A stretch of 64,000 nucleotides of DNA from Dongia_A sp035695765 (GTDB lineage Bacteria > Pseudomonadota > Alphaproteobacteria > Dongiales > Dongiaceae), in assembly GCA_035695765.1 (NCBI GenBank), contig DASRRI010000085.1, forward strand, positions 3,742 to 67,741. Reading direction: 5' to 3'. Shown one piece after another: positions 44,131 to 52,944 of the stretch. Numbering within the stretch: position 1 is the first letter of the stretch; each line of letters starts with the position of its first letter. Under the pieces are notes generated by a model. The model had not been told where the DNA came from and searched no databases. It saw only the letters and a program-made list of their open reading frames with translations. The translations under genes and the position numbers were made by a program.

Positions 44131-45807
44131 TCACGCCGCCTTCTTGATGACCGCCATTTCCTTGTAGAAATGGATGAACTCGACGTCGCCGCGGCGCCAA
44201 TCCATCTCGATCAGGCAGCGGTCGATCAGATCCATGAAGTGCCGGCGGTCGAACCGCTCTGCCGGAATGTCGAACGGCAGCAGGCTGCGGTATTGCGGGT
44301 TGTGGGTGCATTTGAGGTCTTCGATCACGAACAGCCCGCCTGGTTTCACGTTCGGCCAATTGTGACGGAAGGTATCGACGATGTCGGCGCTGACATGCGA
44401 CCCGTCGTCGATGATGATGTCGAAGCTGCCATTCACCGGCGCTTCAGTCGCATTCTGGATCGTGATCGCGATATTGGGATAGAGCCGGCAGAGGTTGGCG
44501 CAGTCCGGCCTGATATCGACACCCAGAATGCGGGCGTCGTTGAAGTACTTCGACCACATCTTCAGCGACGATCCACAGGCAACCCCGATCTCCATCAGCC
44601 GCAAGCCCGGCTCCGCCCGTAGCGGACCAAAATAGCGCTCATAGACCTTGGTGTAGTTGTGCTTGATCGATCCCTTGTCGGTCTTGAAGTGATCGGCGAT
44701 CTCGGTGAGCGAGGCGCGGCCGTAGTCGAGATGGACCAGCGGCTCGTAGTCCACTGGCGCGGTGGTATCGAGTGAATAAGCGCGATCGGCCGGCGTTGGC
44801 GCGGCCACCGGAGGTTTGGGCGCTGCAAGAGTCTGCGCGATCTGCGGCCGGCGCTCGGTCTGATAGCCGGCGATCTGGTCGAGCACGGCCTTGCGCGAAC
44901 CCTTGAGATGCAGCACTGCCTTCACGTCCAGCTGCCGCCCAGAATACGAGCGGTCCATCTCGATCGAGAAGTTGAAGATGCTGCAGGGGTAGTAGCGGAT
45001 GCGGGCGCCGAAGGCTTTGGCGCTGTCCAGCTCGCTGGGAACACCAGGCGGGCAGGCGAGGGCGTTGAGCGACAGCTGCCCGCCGCGCCAGCGCTTCACG
45101 TTGCCGTAATAGCCGGTGACGGTCGCGTTCTGGCACAAGCGGTCATAGGTGCCGAGATAGCCGGCGAAGAAGCCGCGCACCAGGTCCTTGTTCCGGCTGT
45201 TGGCGAAGATCACGCCCTCATTGATCGGCATCAGGCCCGGATCGGCCCGGTAGGTGGCGCCGATATCGAAATGACCCTGGAACAGGCTGGCGATCGGCGC
45301 ATTCAGGAACGCGTCGCTGTCGAGGAAGGCGGTCGGCGCGCTGAACTGGCGCGAGCGCACGAAGGCGCACATGGCGACGACTCGCTCGTACATCGGGCTC
45401 GCCAGATCCAGCGGCAGGCGCACGATGGTCAGGGCAGGATGCGAAAGACCGCTCAGGAACTGGCTGTCGGTCGCGAGGATGAAGCGCGCGCCCGGCTGCG
45501 CGGCCAATCCCGCCGCGATGCAGTGCCGGACGATCCGCTCGTAGTCGAACTTGCTATGGTCGATGGCGACGTCGCGATACTTGACCGCGGCTTCGGCCGG
45601 CGGGACCGAGGCGTGGAATGCGAAGCAGATCGCGGTCGGCGGCGTGGCCGGCGCCGTGGCGGCATCGAATGCCGCCTGAAACTGCGCCAGGCGCGAGGCG
45701 GTCGCAGGGGCGATCTCGCCGCTGCGCTCCGCGCGCGCGATAGTGATCAGCGCATCGAGGTCGAGTGTATTCTGGTCGGCTGCCTTTTGCGTTCCGCCGT
45801 CGTGCAT
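44131..45807 (-). CDS. glycosyltransferase-methyltransferase fusion protein
   Basis: A 558-residue two-domain protein. Residues about 55-330 look like a GT-A type nucleotide-sugar transferase: ARFILATDSQFLSGL, a TAFLDSDAFLN motif fitting the DxD metal site, and INEGVIFANSRNKDLVRGFF. A Pro/Ala linker (about 330-350) leads to a class I SAM methyltransferase (LMEIGVACGSSLKMWSKYF, ILGVDIRPDCAN, FDIIIDDGSHVSADIVDTF, GGLFVIEDL). The fusion suggests one protein that both adds and methylates a sugar. It abuts asnB with no gap. Confidence 0.8.
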   Translation of the reverse strand: MHDGGTQKAADQNTLDLDALITIARAERSGEIAPATASRLAQFQAAFDAATAPATPPTAICFAFHASVPPAEAAVKYRDVAIDHSKFDYERIVRHCIAAGLAAQPGARFILATDSQFLSGLSHPALTIVRLPLDLASPMYERVVAMCAFVRSRQFSAPTAFLDSDAFLNAPIASLFQGHFDIGATYRADPGLMPINEGVIFANSRNKDLVRGFFAGYLGTYDRLCQNATVTGYYGNVKRWRGGQLSLNALACPPGVPSELDSAKAFGARIRYYPCSIFNFSIEMDRSYSGRQLDVKAVLHLKGSRKAVLDQIAGYQTERRPQIAQTLAAPKPPVAAPTPADRAYSLDTTAPVDYEPLVHLDYGRASLTEIADHFKTDKGSIKHNYTKVYERYFGPLRAEPGLRLMEIGVACGSSLKMWSKYFNDARILGVDIRPDCANLCRLYPNIAITIQNATEAPVNGSFDIIIDDGSHVSADIVDTFRHNWPNVKPGGLFVIEDLKCTHNPQYRSLLPFDIPAERFDRRHFMDLIDRCLIEMDWRRGDVEFIHFYKEMAVIKKAA

Positions 45808-47604
45808 CTAGAGCCTCACGGGGAAGTGCCGGGCCCATTGGCCAAGCACGATGAAGGCCCAGGTGGCGTTGATGTTCTCGCTTTGCCACATGACGTTCAG
45901 CGCCTTGCTCCGGCCACCGAAGAATCGCGTCGCCTTCAGGGTCTCGAACGCTTTGCTCATCTCCAGCTGCACGGCCTTGATGTTGTTCAGGAACACGCTG
46001 GCCGGCATGCCGAAACCTTTTTTCGGCAGCAACGCGATGTCGCGCGGCAGGTAGCGGCCGGCAATCTCCCGCAGGATCAGCTTCGCCATCTTCGAATTCA
46101 GGCAATATTGCGTCGGCAGGCCCGCGGCCTCGCTGAGCAGCCCCTGGTGAAAGAACGGCGTGCGGGTCTCCAGGCTGCTGCGCATGCTCATGCGGTCGAC
46201 CTTGGCCAGGACCGCGCCCGGCATGTAATAGGCGAAATCCATCTGGCGCAGTCCGTGGATCACGTCGCGCCCCGGATGCTGGAACAAGGGCAGTGATACG
46301 TCGAGCTCGCTGTCAATGGTATCGCGCGCCTCGGGTAACGCCTGGATGATGGGATCGATGCCGAACACCGACAGCGCACCGTTGTAGTAGCCGCCGATCG
46401 TGGCGCGCGGATTGTCCTGCGTGTTGGCGCCGAACTTCTTGCTCATGGCCTCGTAGCGGCCATAGCCGCCGAACAGCTCGTCGCCGCCGTCGCCGGACAA
46501 GGCCACGGTCACCTGCTCGCGCGCGAACTTGCACAACAGATAGGTCGGGACGCACGACCGGTCGCCATTCGGCTCATCGAGCAGGGTGCCGATCGAACGG
46601 CCGACTGAGTCGAAGTCGGCGGCGCCGAATACATGTTCAGAATGGTTGGTGCCGAGGTGGCTGGCGATCTGGCGCGCAGCGAGATGCTCGCTGGCATCAT
46701 CGCCTGCGAACCCGATGGTGAAGGTGCGCGGCACCACGCCGAGTTTCTTGGCGGCGAGCGCGCAGACCAAAGACGAATCAATCCCGCTCGACAGGAACAT
46801 CCCCAGCGGCACGTCACTGATGAGGCGCCGCCGCAGGGATTCGATCATGGCGGCCTCGACTCGGTCGCAGGTCTGCAGGAAGCCTTCCTGGGTCGCCTCG
46901 GCTTCGGGATCGACTTCGAAGGCGTAGTAGCGCCGCTCGAACGTCTTCCCCTTGGAATCGATGGTCAGCATACAGCCAGGCTTCAGCTTGCGCACGCCCT
47001 CGAGGATGGATTGTGGCGCCGGCACATAGCGATAGAGCATATAGAGTGCGACGGCGCCTGCCGACATGTCCCAATCGAGGCCCGGCATCTTCGTGAGAGT
47101 GTGAAGCTCGGAGCCGAACAGGAACAGCCCCATTTCGCTGCGGTAATAGAGCGGCTTCTCGCCGGCGCGGTCACGCGCCAGCACCATAGTGCGCTGCTGG
47201 GTGTCGTAGATCGCCAGCGCGAACATGCCGTCGAGCTGCGGGAAGAGGGCGGCGCCGAGCTTTATGTAGCCCTTCAGCAGCACCTCGGTATCGGATTTTG
47301 TGCGGAACGAAACGCCGGACTCGGTCAGTTTGTCACGCAGCTCCTGGAAATTGTAGATCTCGCCATTGAACACGATGACGTAGCGGCCGCTATCATCCGT
47401 CATGGGCTGACGGCCGCCTTCGCTGAGATCGATGATGCTGAGGCGCTTGTGGCCGAGATGGCAGAGATTGTCGGTACTGGCCCAATAGCCATCCATGTCC
47501 GGACCGCGATAATGCATGGTCTCCGCCATGTCGCGGACGATCTTTTGCGCCTGCTCCGGCTCAAACCGCCGATCGAAATTGAGGAAGCCGACCAGGCCGC
47601 ACAT
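45808..47604 (-). CDS. asnB: glutamine-hydrolysing asparagine synthetase-like amidotransferase
   Basis: Class II amidotransferase of 598 residues. The N-terminus MCGLVGFLNF exposes the catalytic Cys2, with the Ntn glutaminase domain to about 200 (SIIDLSEGGRQPM, NGEIYNFQELRDKL). The synthetase domain carries the pyrophosphate loop LSSGIDSSLVCALA and SGDGGDELFGGYGRYE. It may make asparagine, but in glycan islands such proteins often amidate sugar carboxylates. Its neighbours here are glycosyltransferases on both sides, so sugar amidation is plausible. Confidence 0.92.
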   Translation of the reverse strand: MCGLVGFLNFDRRFEPEQAQKIVRDMAETMHYRGPDMDGYWASTDNLCHLGHKRLSIIDLSEGGRQPMTDDSGRYVIVFNGEIYNFQELRDKLTESGVSFRTKSDTEVLLKGYIKLGAALFPQLDGMFALAIYDTQQRTMVLARDRAGEKPLYYRSEMGLFLFGSELHTLTKMPGLDWDMSAGAVALYMLYRYVPAPQSILEGVRKLKPGCMLTIDSKGKTFERRYYAFEVDPEAEATQEGFLQTCDRVEAAMIESLRRRLISDVPLGMFLSSGIDSSLVCALAAKKLGVVPRTFTIGFAGDDASEHLAARQIASHLGTNHSEHVFGAADFDSVGRSIGTLLDEPNGDRSCVPTYLLCKFAREQVTVALSGDGGDELFGGYGRYEAMSKKFGANTQDNPRATIGGYYNGALSVFGIDPIIQALPEARDTIDSELDVSLPLFQHPGRDVIHGLRQMDFAYYMPGAVLAKVDRMSMRSSLETRTPFFHQGLLSEAAGLPTQYCLNSKMAKLILREIAGRYLPRDIALLPKKGFGMPASVFLNNIKAVQLEMSKAFETLKATRFFGGRSKALNVMWQSENINATWAFIVLGQWARHFPVRL

Positions 47605-47678
47605 CGAATGGATCCTTCAACGCCGCTTGAGCAGGGTGGCAGGGACCTGCGAAAGGCTGCGCACGCTTTCGGCCCTCA

Positions 47679-48404
47679 TCACTGCTGCACCATGGCTTGC
47701 GGATGCAGCTTGGCGACCGCGCGGCCGTCGGCGGTCCGGCCGGCATGGACCGAGCGCTCCATCAATTCCTTCCACGGCGAGGTGGAATTGCTCGCCTTAT
47801 GTTCGGCCAGCCATTCTTCGCGGTATTCGCTGCCGGTGGTCTCCTCATAGATCGGCATGCCCTGGGTGTAATGCACCAGCTTCGCGTCATCGCGGGTCGC
47901 GTCATAGCCGACCAAATGGTTCCATTCGCCGGGAACGCCGCCGACCAGATCGGGCGAAAGCCAATCCATCGTGTGTGGATTGATGCAACGCTTGGGATCA
48001 TCAACGTAGTCGGGCGTCAGGACGCGGTTCGCCGGATGGCCGCAATTGAACAGGATCATGCTGGCCCACTCGAACGTCGTCGCATTCTTGCTGACCATCG
48101 CGGCGTAGCGGTCGTCGGCGAGGGCGAACAGCCCTGCCACGTCGGCAAGCGCCAGGAAATCGATGTCCAGGAAGAGTGCCCAACCCTGAAAATCGCAAAG
48201 CCATGGTACCAGGAACCGGCTGTAGGTGAAGGGGGTGAGACCCTGGCGCTTCATCGGCAAGGTCGGCAGCACCAAAGGCGAGATGCTAAGCGGCCTGGAC
48301 GACCGGCGATACAGGCTGAACTGCAGAACATTATACGCCACCGCCTGGCGATGGTCGTAGCCGATGAAGATGCGAAGGGGCAGGTTGCTCTGTGTGCCAG
48401 ACAT
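47679..48404 (-). CDS. glycosyltransferase, GT-A type
   Basis: A 241-residue protein of the glycosyltransferase-8-like type. Visible features: RIFIGYDHRQAVAYNVLQFS at the N-terminus, the DxD-type metal motif in ALFLDIDFLALADV, and ASMILFNCGHPANRVLTP. The C-terminal end (LVHYTQGMPIYEE) is an acceptor-site His motif. ATG 48404 has a GGAG site 9 nt upstream; the frame extending to 48443 is less likely. It is the first gene of a three-gene leftward operon with asnB and the GT-methyltransferase. Confidence 0.8.
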   Translation of the reverse strand: MSGTQSNLPLRIFIGYDHRQAVAYNVLQFSLYRRSSRPLSISPLVLPTLPMKRQGLTPFTYSRFLVPWLCDFQGWALFLDIDFLALADVAGLFALADDRYAAMVSKNATTFEWASMILFNCGHPANRVLTPDYVDDPKRCINPHTMDWLSPDLVGGVPGEWNHLVGYDATRDDAKLVHYTQGMPIYEETTGSEYREEWLAEHKASNSTSPWKELMERSVHAGRTADGRAVAKLHPQAMVQQ

Positions 48405-48448
48405 GGCGGGCTCCGGGCATGGTCGGGCGATGGTTGCGCCCAACGTGG

Positions 48449-48463
48449 TTAAAAAAGTTATAA
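48449..48463. promoter_or_regulatory. near-consensus CtrA box upstream of the glycosyltransferase operon
   Basis: TTAA-AAAAGTT-ATAA matches seven of eight fixed bases of TTAA-N7-TTAA, 45 bp before the start at 48404. AT-rich runs make chance matches easier here. Confidence 0.35.
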
Positions 48464-48530
48464 GGACGCGCCACCATCGGGCGCTTATGCCGGAGAAAGC
48501 TGCATTTTAGGTGCCAGGAGAAATGCAAAC

Positions 48531-48553
48531 GGCCGCGACGCGCGGTCGCGGCC
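48531..48553 (-). terminator. 9-bp hairpin ending the flagellin-flbT-flaF operon
   Basis: GGCCGCGAC and GTCGCGGCC pair perfectly around a 5-nt loop, 22 bp past the stop of the 48575 gene. On the minus strand GTTTGCATTTC follows, a weak U-rich tail. Confidence 0.6.
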
Positions 48554-48574
48554 TTCATGAGCCACGCAGCCGTC

Positions 48575-49318
48575 CTAGGAAATGGAGTCGACGATCAGGC
48601 CCATCAGCTTGTCGGTTGCTGACGTGCCGATCTTGGGCAAGTTCTGCAAGAAGCTGACGGTGCTGGCGATCGACGAGGTGAGCGTGTTCGTCGCATCGCT
48701 GACATTGCCGATGCCGTAAGGATCGTCCGTGCTGCGCGCCGCGCGCTCGATCGTGTCATAGTCCCTGGAATAAAGGCCCTGGCTCAACTGGATCGCGTAG
48801 CTGTATTCCTTGTTGCGGTCGGTTCCGGTGTTCTCAGTGCGCGACACGCGCAGCACATAGTCGCCCTTCTCCATCTCAAACTTGCCGTCCTGCATCGCCT
48901 GGAACACCGTGTTCGCGGCCCCGGCCTTGGGGTCCGAATCCGCGAGCAGGCGCCCGCTCGATTTGTAGTAGATCTGGAAGCGGATCTTGCCTTCGTCCGT
49001 CTGGGCCGCATTGAGGATCGAGAAGGTTGTGGCAGTCTTGCTCGTCACGCGGAACCGGAAGCCGTCCACTGCATCGCCTGAGCCGAGCGAGCTGAAGACA
49101 TTGAGGCGGGTCTCGTTCTTCTTGAGCTCACCGATGTTGCGGGCCGTCGCGCTGCTCTCGAACTTGACGTCGCGCGTATCCTTCTGGAATTCCTGGACCG
49201 TCTTGCCGCTGTTCTTCTGCGCCTGCTGCTGCTGGATGCGCGCAACTTCGCGCTCGATGCGCTGAAGCTCTGCGCTGGCTGCGGAGGCGGCGGAGGTGCT
49301 GCTTGAAACGGTCGCCAT
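48575..49318 (-). CDS. uncharacterised beta-rich protein of the flagellin operon
   Basis: A 247-residue protein I cannot assign. The first 40 residues are Ser/Ala-rich then helical and Gln-rich (ELQRIEREVARIQQQQAQ), with no signal peptide, like secreted flagellar proteins. The middle (about 70-175) looks like a beta-sandwich resembling pre-peptidase C-terminal domains: DGFRFRVTSKTATTFSIL, IYYKSSGRLLADSDP, MEKGDYVLRVSRTEN. The C-terminal 60 residues are helical. It follows flaF by 15 bp and ends the flagellin-flbT-flaF run, so a filament-associated role is plausible. Confidence 0.6.
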   Translation of the reverse strand: MATVSSSTSAASAASAELQRIEREVARIQQQQAQKNSGKTVQEFQKDTRDVKFESSATARNIGELKKNETRLNVFSSLGSGDAVDGFRFRVTSKTATTFSILNAAQTDEGKIRFQIYYKSSGRLLADSDPKAGAANTVFQAMQDGKFEMEKGDYVLRVSRTENTGTDRNKEYSYAIQLSQGLYSRDYDTIERAARSTDDPYGIGNVSDATNTLTSSIASTVSFLQNLPKIGTSATDKLMGLIVDSIS

Positions 49319-49333
49319 GATCTGTCCCCTGCG

Positions 49334-49777
49334 CTAGGCGGAAACGCTCATCACCGGCGGCCGGCCGGCGGCGGGTTGCGCCGGGGTGGCAGCGATGGGC
49401 ATCGCACGCGGCGCCGGCTGGGCAGGCTTTGCCGCCAAGCCTTCGGCGATCGCGCGGTTGATATCGAGGATGGGTCCAATCTTGGAGCCGTCGAGATCGG
49501 CCAGACGCGCCATCACATGGCGATCCATCATGACCGACAAGGCAAGCACGTTGTCGCGCACATCCTTGGGCAGCGGGCAATCCGGTTCGCTGAGGGCAGC
49601 CTGGAAAATCGACCAGAGGCGCTGATTGAGGCGCAATGCTTCCCGCAAGGATTCGCCGTTGTCGTTCATCTTCGCGGCCAGAGCCAGCCGGCGCGACGCC
49701 TCGCCCAAGGCCCACGCCTCGGTGCTGCGCGGATCGTCTGCATCGGGGCGGCTGGCGTAACCGTTTGGTGCTTTCAT
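49334..49777 (-). CDS. flaF: flagellin biosynthesis regulator FlaF
   Basis: Regulator and secretion helper for flagellin, working with FlbT in alphaproteobacteria. The 147-residue protein has the FlaF core: WALGEASRRLALAAKMND, LRLNQRLWSIFQAALSEPD, LPKDVRDNVLALSVMMDRH. An extra 35-residue Ala/Pro-rich tail ends VMSVSA. It lies 47 bp after flbT. Confidence 0.9.
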   Translation of the reverse strand: MKAPNGYASRPDADDPRSTEAWALGEASRRLALAAKMNDNGESLREALRLNQRLWSIFQAALSEPDCPLPKDVRDNVLALSVMMDRHVMARLADLDGSKIGPILDINRAIAEGLAAKPAQPAPRAMPIAATPAQPAAGRPPVMSVSA

Positions 49778-49824
49778 CCCGTCCTCACTTCAGTCCCCGG
49801 GCCTGCCGCTCGGCAATCGACACG

Positions 49825-50181
49825 TCAGAACAGCTTCGCGGTCAGCTTCAGGGCGCGGTAGTAGTCCCGTTCCTGCACGAACCGTGCCACCTGCTCCAAA
49901 TCCTTAACGCGATCCGGTCGATCGGCTTCGCAATGGGCCAGCACGGTCTCGAACTTGCTGGAGGTCTCGGCGGTATCCTCCGGAAACAAATAGAGCAATT
50001 GGATTGCCAGATAGAGCTTCTTCTCGTTGGTGTCCGCCTGCTCCTCCTTCATGACCTCGCGGCCGCGAAGGAAGTTTGCCTTGTTATAGAGATAGAAGGT
50101 TCCCGGTTCCTCGCCGCGGCCGATAACCGCGCCGTTGACGATGACCTTCTCTCCCGGGCGAAGCGAAAACTTGAGCGGCAC
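49825..50181 (-). CDS. flbT: flagellin mRNA regulator FlbT
   Basis: Post-transcriptional regulator that binds the flagellin mRNA leader in Caulobacter. The 118-residue protein begins MPLKFSLRPGEKVIVNGAVI and contains KANFLRGREVMKEE and KKLYLAIQLLYLFPED, matching the family over its whole length. It lies between flagellin 1 and flaF. Confidence 0.94.
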   Translation of the reverse strand: MPLKFSLRPGEKVIVNGAVIGRGEEPGTFYLYNKANFLRGREVMKEEQADTNEKKLYLAIQLLYLFPEDTAETSSKFETVLAHCEADRPDRVKDLEQVARFVQERDYYRALKLTAKLF

Positions 50182-50264
50182 CTGGACTTCCTCCCCCTAA
50201 ACGCCGATCTCGAATGTCCGGCCGATCTTCCAATTCTAACCTTCGAGATCGTTTGGGAAGAAGC

Positions 50265-50291
50265 GGGCGGCGGCGGGTCGCGCCGCCGCCC
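50265..50291 (-). terminator. 11-bp GC-rich hairpin after flagellin 1
   Basis: GGGCGGCGGCG and CGCCGCCGCCC pair perfectly with a 5-nt loop, 23 bp past the flagellin stop. It probably attenuates readthrough so flagellin mRNA exceeds flbT/flaF. No U-tract follows. Confidence 0.6.
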
Positions 50292-50313
50292 AACTCTATC
50301 CGACCCTGACGGT

Positions 50314-52563
50314 TTAGAACAACCGCAGGATGGCCTGCTGCGCCTGGTTGGCCAGAGACAGCGAGATAGTGCCCAACTGCTGGCGCGTCTGCAGCGTCAG
50401 GATGTTGGCACCCTCTTCATTCTGGTCGGCCAGTGTCAGCTTGCCAGCGCCTTCCTTCAGCACGTCCGAGAACGCCTGGGTATAATCCAGACGGGTCAGG
50501 AGCGTGTTGGAGTTGGTGCTGAGCGACGAAGATGCGGACCGCAACTTCAGCTTCGCCGCATCCAACTGCCGGATCGAATTGTCGATATCCGACCGATCGT
50601 TCCAGTTGTTCTGAGCGAAGTCGAGCTGCAAGCCTTGACCGTCGGTCTGAACGTTCTGGCTGACGACCGTCACCGTGCTGGTGTTGGTTTCGTTCAGCTG
50701 AACGGTCAGGTTGTTGGCATCCGACGCGTCGACCTGCTGGGTGGTTTCCAGCGTGGCCGTCTCACCGGCATTCTTGCCGCGCACATCGAACGCCGCCGAA
50801 CGCGTGCCCGTGAAATCGCCACGGACCTTGTAGGCAACCGTACCGTCAAGAGTGCCGGTACCCACGCCTGCAGACGTGTAGGCGAGGTTCAGCGTTGCGC
50901 CAGCGTTGGAACCACCGACGACGGTGAAGTTCACGCTGCTGCCGGCAACACCGGCCGACAGGTTCACGGCCGTCAAAGTCGCCGTGCCGCCGAGGCCATC
51001 AGTGAGGGTCAGGGTCGCGTTATCGGCAGAACCCGACACCGCAATTTCCACGTTCGAGATCGCATTGTCGAGGAAGCCCGACGCCGCGCTGACCGTGGAG
51101 ATGGCAAACGTGCTGCCAGTGATGCCGGAACCGGTAACGGATTCGGTGCCGTTGATTTCGGTCGCACCGGCCGAACCAGCGACCGCCAGAAACTTCAGTT
51201 CTAGCGGATTGATGGTCGCCGTGAAACCTGCACTGCCGACACCCGAGAACGAAACCGCAGTCTGGCCGACCGAGACGTTGGTATGCGTAGCCGTCGTGCC
51301 GTTGGCTGCGGTGGCGGTGACGGAGAACGACGCGAACGTGTTGTTCACGTAGTCATAGGCGCCCGCCGTAGCGGTCAATGTTACCTTGGTATCCCCATTG
51401 ACGCCAGCCGCGCTCGACAACGTAACGTTGGTGAACGCACCGGCGCCGGTGCCGTAGGCCGTGCTGACGGCCGCCGAGTATTTGGACGCACCAAGGATCT
51501 GACGCTCATCAAGGGTGATGCGCGCCGTGCCCGAATCGAAAGCGAACGCGTTCTCGCCATTCGAGACCTTGCCTGAACCGAGCGCGGAGAGACCGTCGCG
51601 CGTGACGGCTTCGCCATTCTCGTTGGTCGCGACCAGCTGCAGGTTGACGTTCTTCTCGATGACAGAGGTGCCGACGCCGGCGGTGTCCGCAACGTCCTCG
51701 ATCGCATCGAAATCGAGATCGAAGCTGACGCGGGTGCCGCTGTCGAAGCTCTGCGAGAAGCGCAGAACCGTGCCAGAGGCCTCCGCCGAATCCCATTCGG
51801 CATTGGTGAAAGTCTGGGTAAAGGTCTGCGAGCCCTCGGTAACGGTGATGATCTTATCCTTGCCCTGGCCGCCCGACAGCTTGACCGAGACGCTGTCGAA
51901 GTTGAACTCCGACTTCGAAGCGAAGCCGGTGATTTCCAGATTGCTGATGCCGCGGGCGCGTTCGGCGTTGGCGATATCATCCGAGTTGCCGGAGATCGCG
52001 CCGTCACCGACGACGGTGATCGCGTAGGTGTCGGCTTCCACGACGTTGGTTGCACGAGCGCCGCTGATGCCGGTCAGGGCATTCACCGCCGTCTTCGAGG
52101 AAGAGGTCGCATCGATGCGCAGGCCGGAACCGATCAGGAGGTTCTTACCCTGATAACCGGCGTCCTGGGCCAAGCCATCGATCTGGCGCAGCACGTTGTT
52201 GAACTGGGTCGCCAAGCTGTTGCGCAGCTTGAGCGAGTTGGCGTCGTTGCCCAACGAACCCAACGCCTGGGTCGTCAAACCGCGGGCCTGCTCGACCAGC
52301 TTTTCAATCGCCGTGATGCCTTCGTCGCCGGATTTGATCGTGCTGATCGCCTGACCAATTCCGTCCTTGAGGCCGTCAAGGTCACCAGCGCGCTGAGTCA
52401 GACCCTTGGCAGCGAAGAACGCGGCCGGGCCATCCAAAGCACTGTTGATCTTGTTGCCGGTCGCGAGGCGGACCTGGGTACTCTCCAAGAGCGACGTCGT
52501 CTTTTGCAGCAACAGCAGGTTGCTGCGTACGCCGGCGGTCAAGGAAATGGAGTTAGTTGCCAT
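50314..52563 (-). CDS. large flagellin 1
   Basis: Filament subunit of 749 residues; many alphaproteobacterial flagellins are 270-400. The conserved N-terminal D0/D1 helices (SISLTAGVRSNLLLLQKTTS, RLATGNKINSALDGPAAFF) and C-terminal helices (ANILTLQTRQQLGTISLSL, ending ILRLF) are intact. The centre, about 400-600, is a Thr/Ser/Gly/Ala-rich beta-type region with few charges and many potential glycosylation sites. A sigma-54 element and FlbD-like sites lie upstream. A close paralogue of the same size is at 57.4-59.6 kb. Confidence 0.95.
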   Translation of the reverse strand: MATNSISLTAGVRSNLLLLQKTTSLLESTQVRLATGNKINSALDGPAAFFAAKGLTQRAGDLDGLKDGIGQAISTIKSGDEGITAIEKLVEQARGLTTQALGSLGNDANSLKLRNSLATQFNNVLRQIDGLAQDAGYQGKNLLIGSGLRIDATSSSKTAVNALTGISGARATNVVEADTYAITVVGDGAISGNSDDIANAERARGISNLEITGFASKSEFNFDSVSVKLSGGQGKDKIITVTEGSQTFTQTFTNAEWDSAEASGTVLRFSQSFDSGTRVSFDLDFDAIEDVADTAGVGTSVIEKNVNLQLVATNENGEAVTRDGLSALGSGKVSNGENAFAFDSGTARITLDERQILGASKYSAAVSTAYGTGAGAFTNVTLSSAAGVNGDTKVTLTATAGAYDYVNNTFASFSVTATAANGTTATHTNVSVGQTAVSFSGVGSAGFTATINPLELKFLAVAGSAGATEINGTESVTGSGITGSTFAISTVSAASGFLDNAISNVEIAVSGSADNATLTLTDGLGGTATLTAVNLSAGVAGSSVNFTVVGGSNAGATLNLAYTSAGVGTGTLDGTVAYKVRGDFTGTRSAAFDVRGKNAGETATLETTQQVDASDANNLTVQLNETNTSTVTVVSQNVQTDGQGLQLDFAQNNWNDRSDIDNSIRQLDAAKLKLRSASSSLSTNSNTLLTRLDYTQAFSDVLKEGAGKLTLADQNEEGANILTLQTRQQLGTISLSLANQAQQAILRLF

Positions 52564-52645
52564 TCGAGAAGCTCCTTTGGAGGCTTGCTAGCCGCGACGA
52601 CTTTGCGTGCGCGGGCCGGCGCGATAGCACCGGCTCAGGGTAGGT

Positions 52646-52661
52646 AGCAATTTCCTTGCCA
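52646..52661 (-). promoter_or_regulatory. sigma-54 promoter of flagellin 1
   Basis: On the minus strand TGGCAA-GGAAA-TTGCT gives GG-N10-GC and nearly matches the TGGCAC-N5-TTGC consensus. It lies 83 bp before the ATG, leaving a leader of about 70 nt where FlbT could act. Confidence 0.8.
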
Positions 52662-52724
52662 CTAGGCAGATATGTCCCAAGTATCGGAAATCCTTGCCTT
52701 TTCCCCTGTGGAGCGAGGGGCCAA

Positions 52725-52743
52725 ACCGGCAATTTTTGCCGGT
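52725..52743. promoter_or_regulatory. FlbD-type ftr palindrome upstream of flagellin 1
   Basis: ACCGGCAATTTTTGCCGGT is a perfect 8-bp inverted repeat around TTT, with the GGCAA-N3-TTGCC core, 64 bp upstream of the sigma-54 element. This is the expected place for a FlbD enhancer. Confidence 0.65.
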
Positions 52744-52745
52744 GG

Positions 52746-52762
52746 GCGGTAACTCTTGCCGC
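52746..52762. promoter_or_regulatory. second, imperfect ftr-like palindrome
   Basis: GCGGTAACTCTTGCCGC is the same motif with one mismatch, immediately beyond the perfect copy. Tandem sites would let FlbD oligomerise. A TTAACCATT CtrA half-site (about 52824) lies nearer the divergent gene. Confidence 0.5.
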
Positions 52763-52944
52763 GTTAACGAAGTGGGTTACGGCAAGAATTTCTCTGTGTT
52801 TTCAATGTATTAGTTTATACTTCATTAACCATTCCAGCACTAGCATCGGGGTCTCGCAGGGTCCGGCCGGCATTTCCCTGTGCATTTGAGCTAAATCCCC
52901 GATAGCTCGCCTCCTGACGGCGGGCCGGACGGGCGCGGCCGCAT

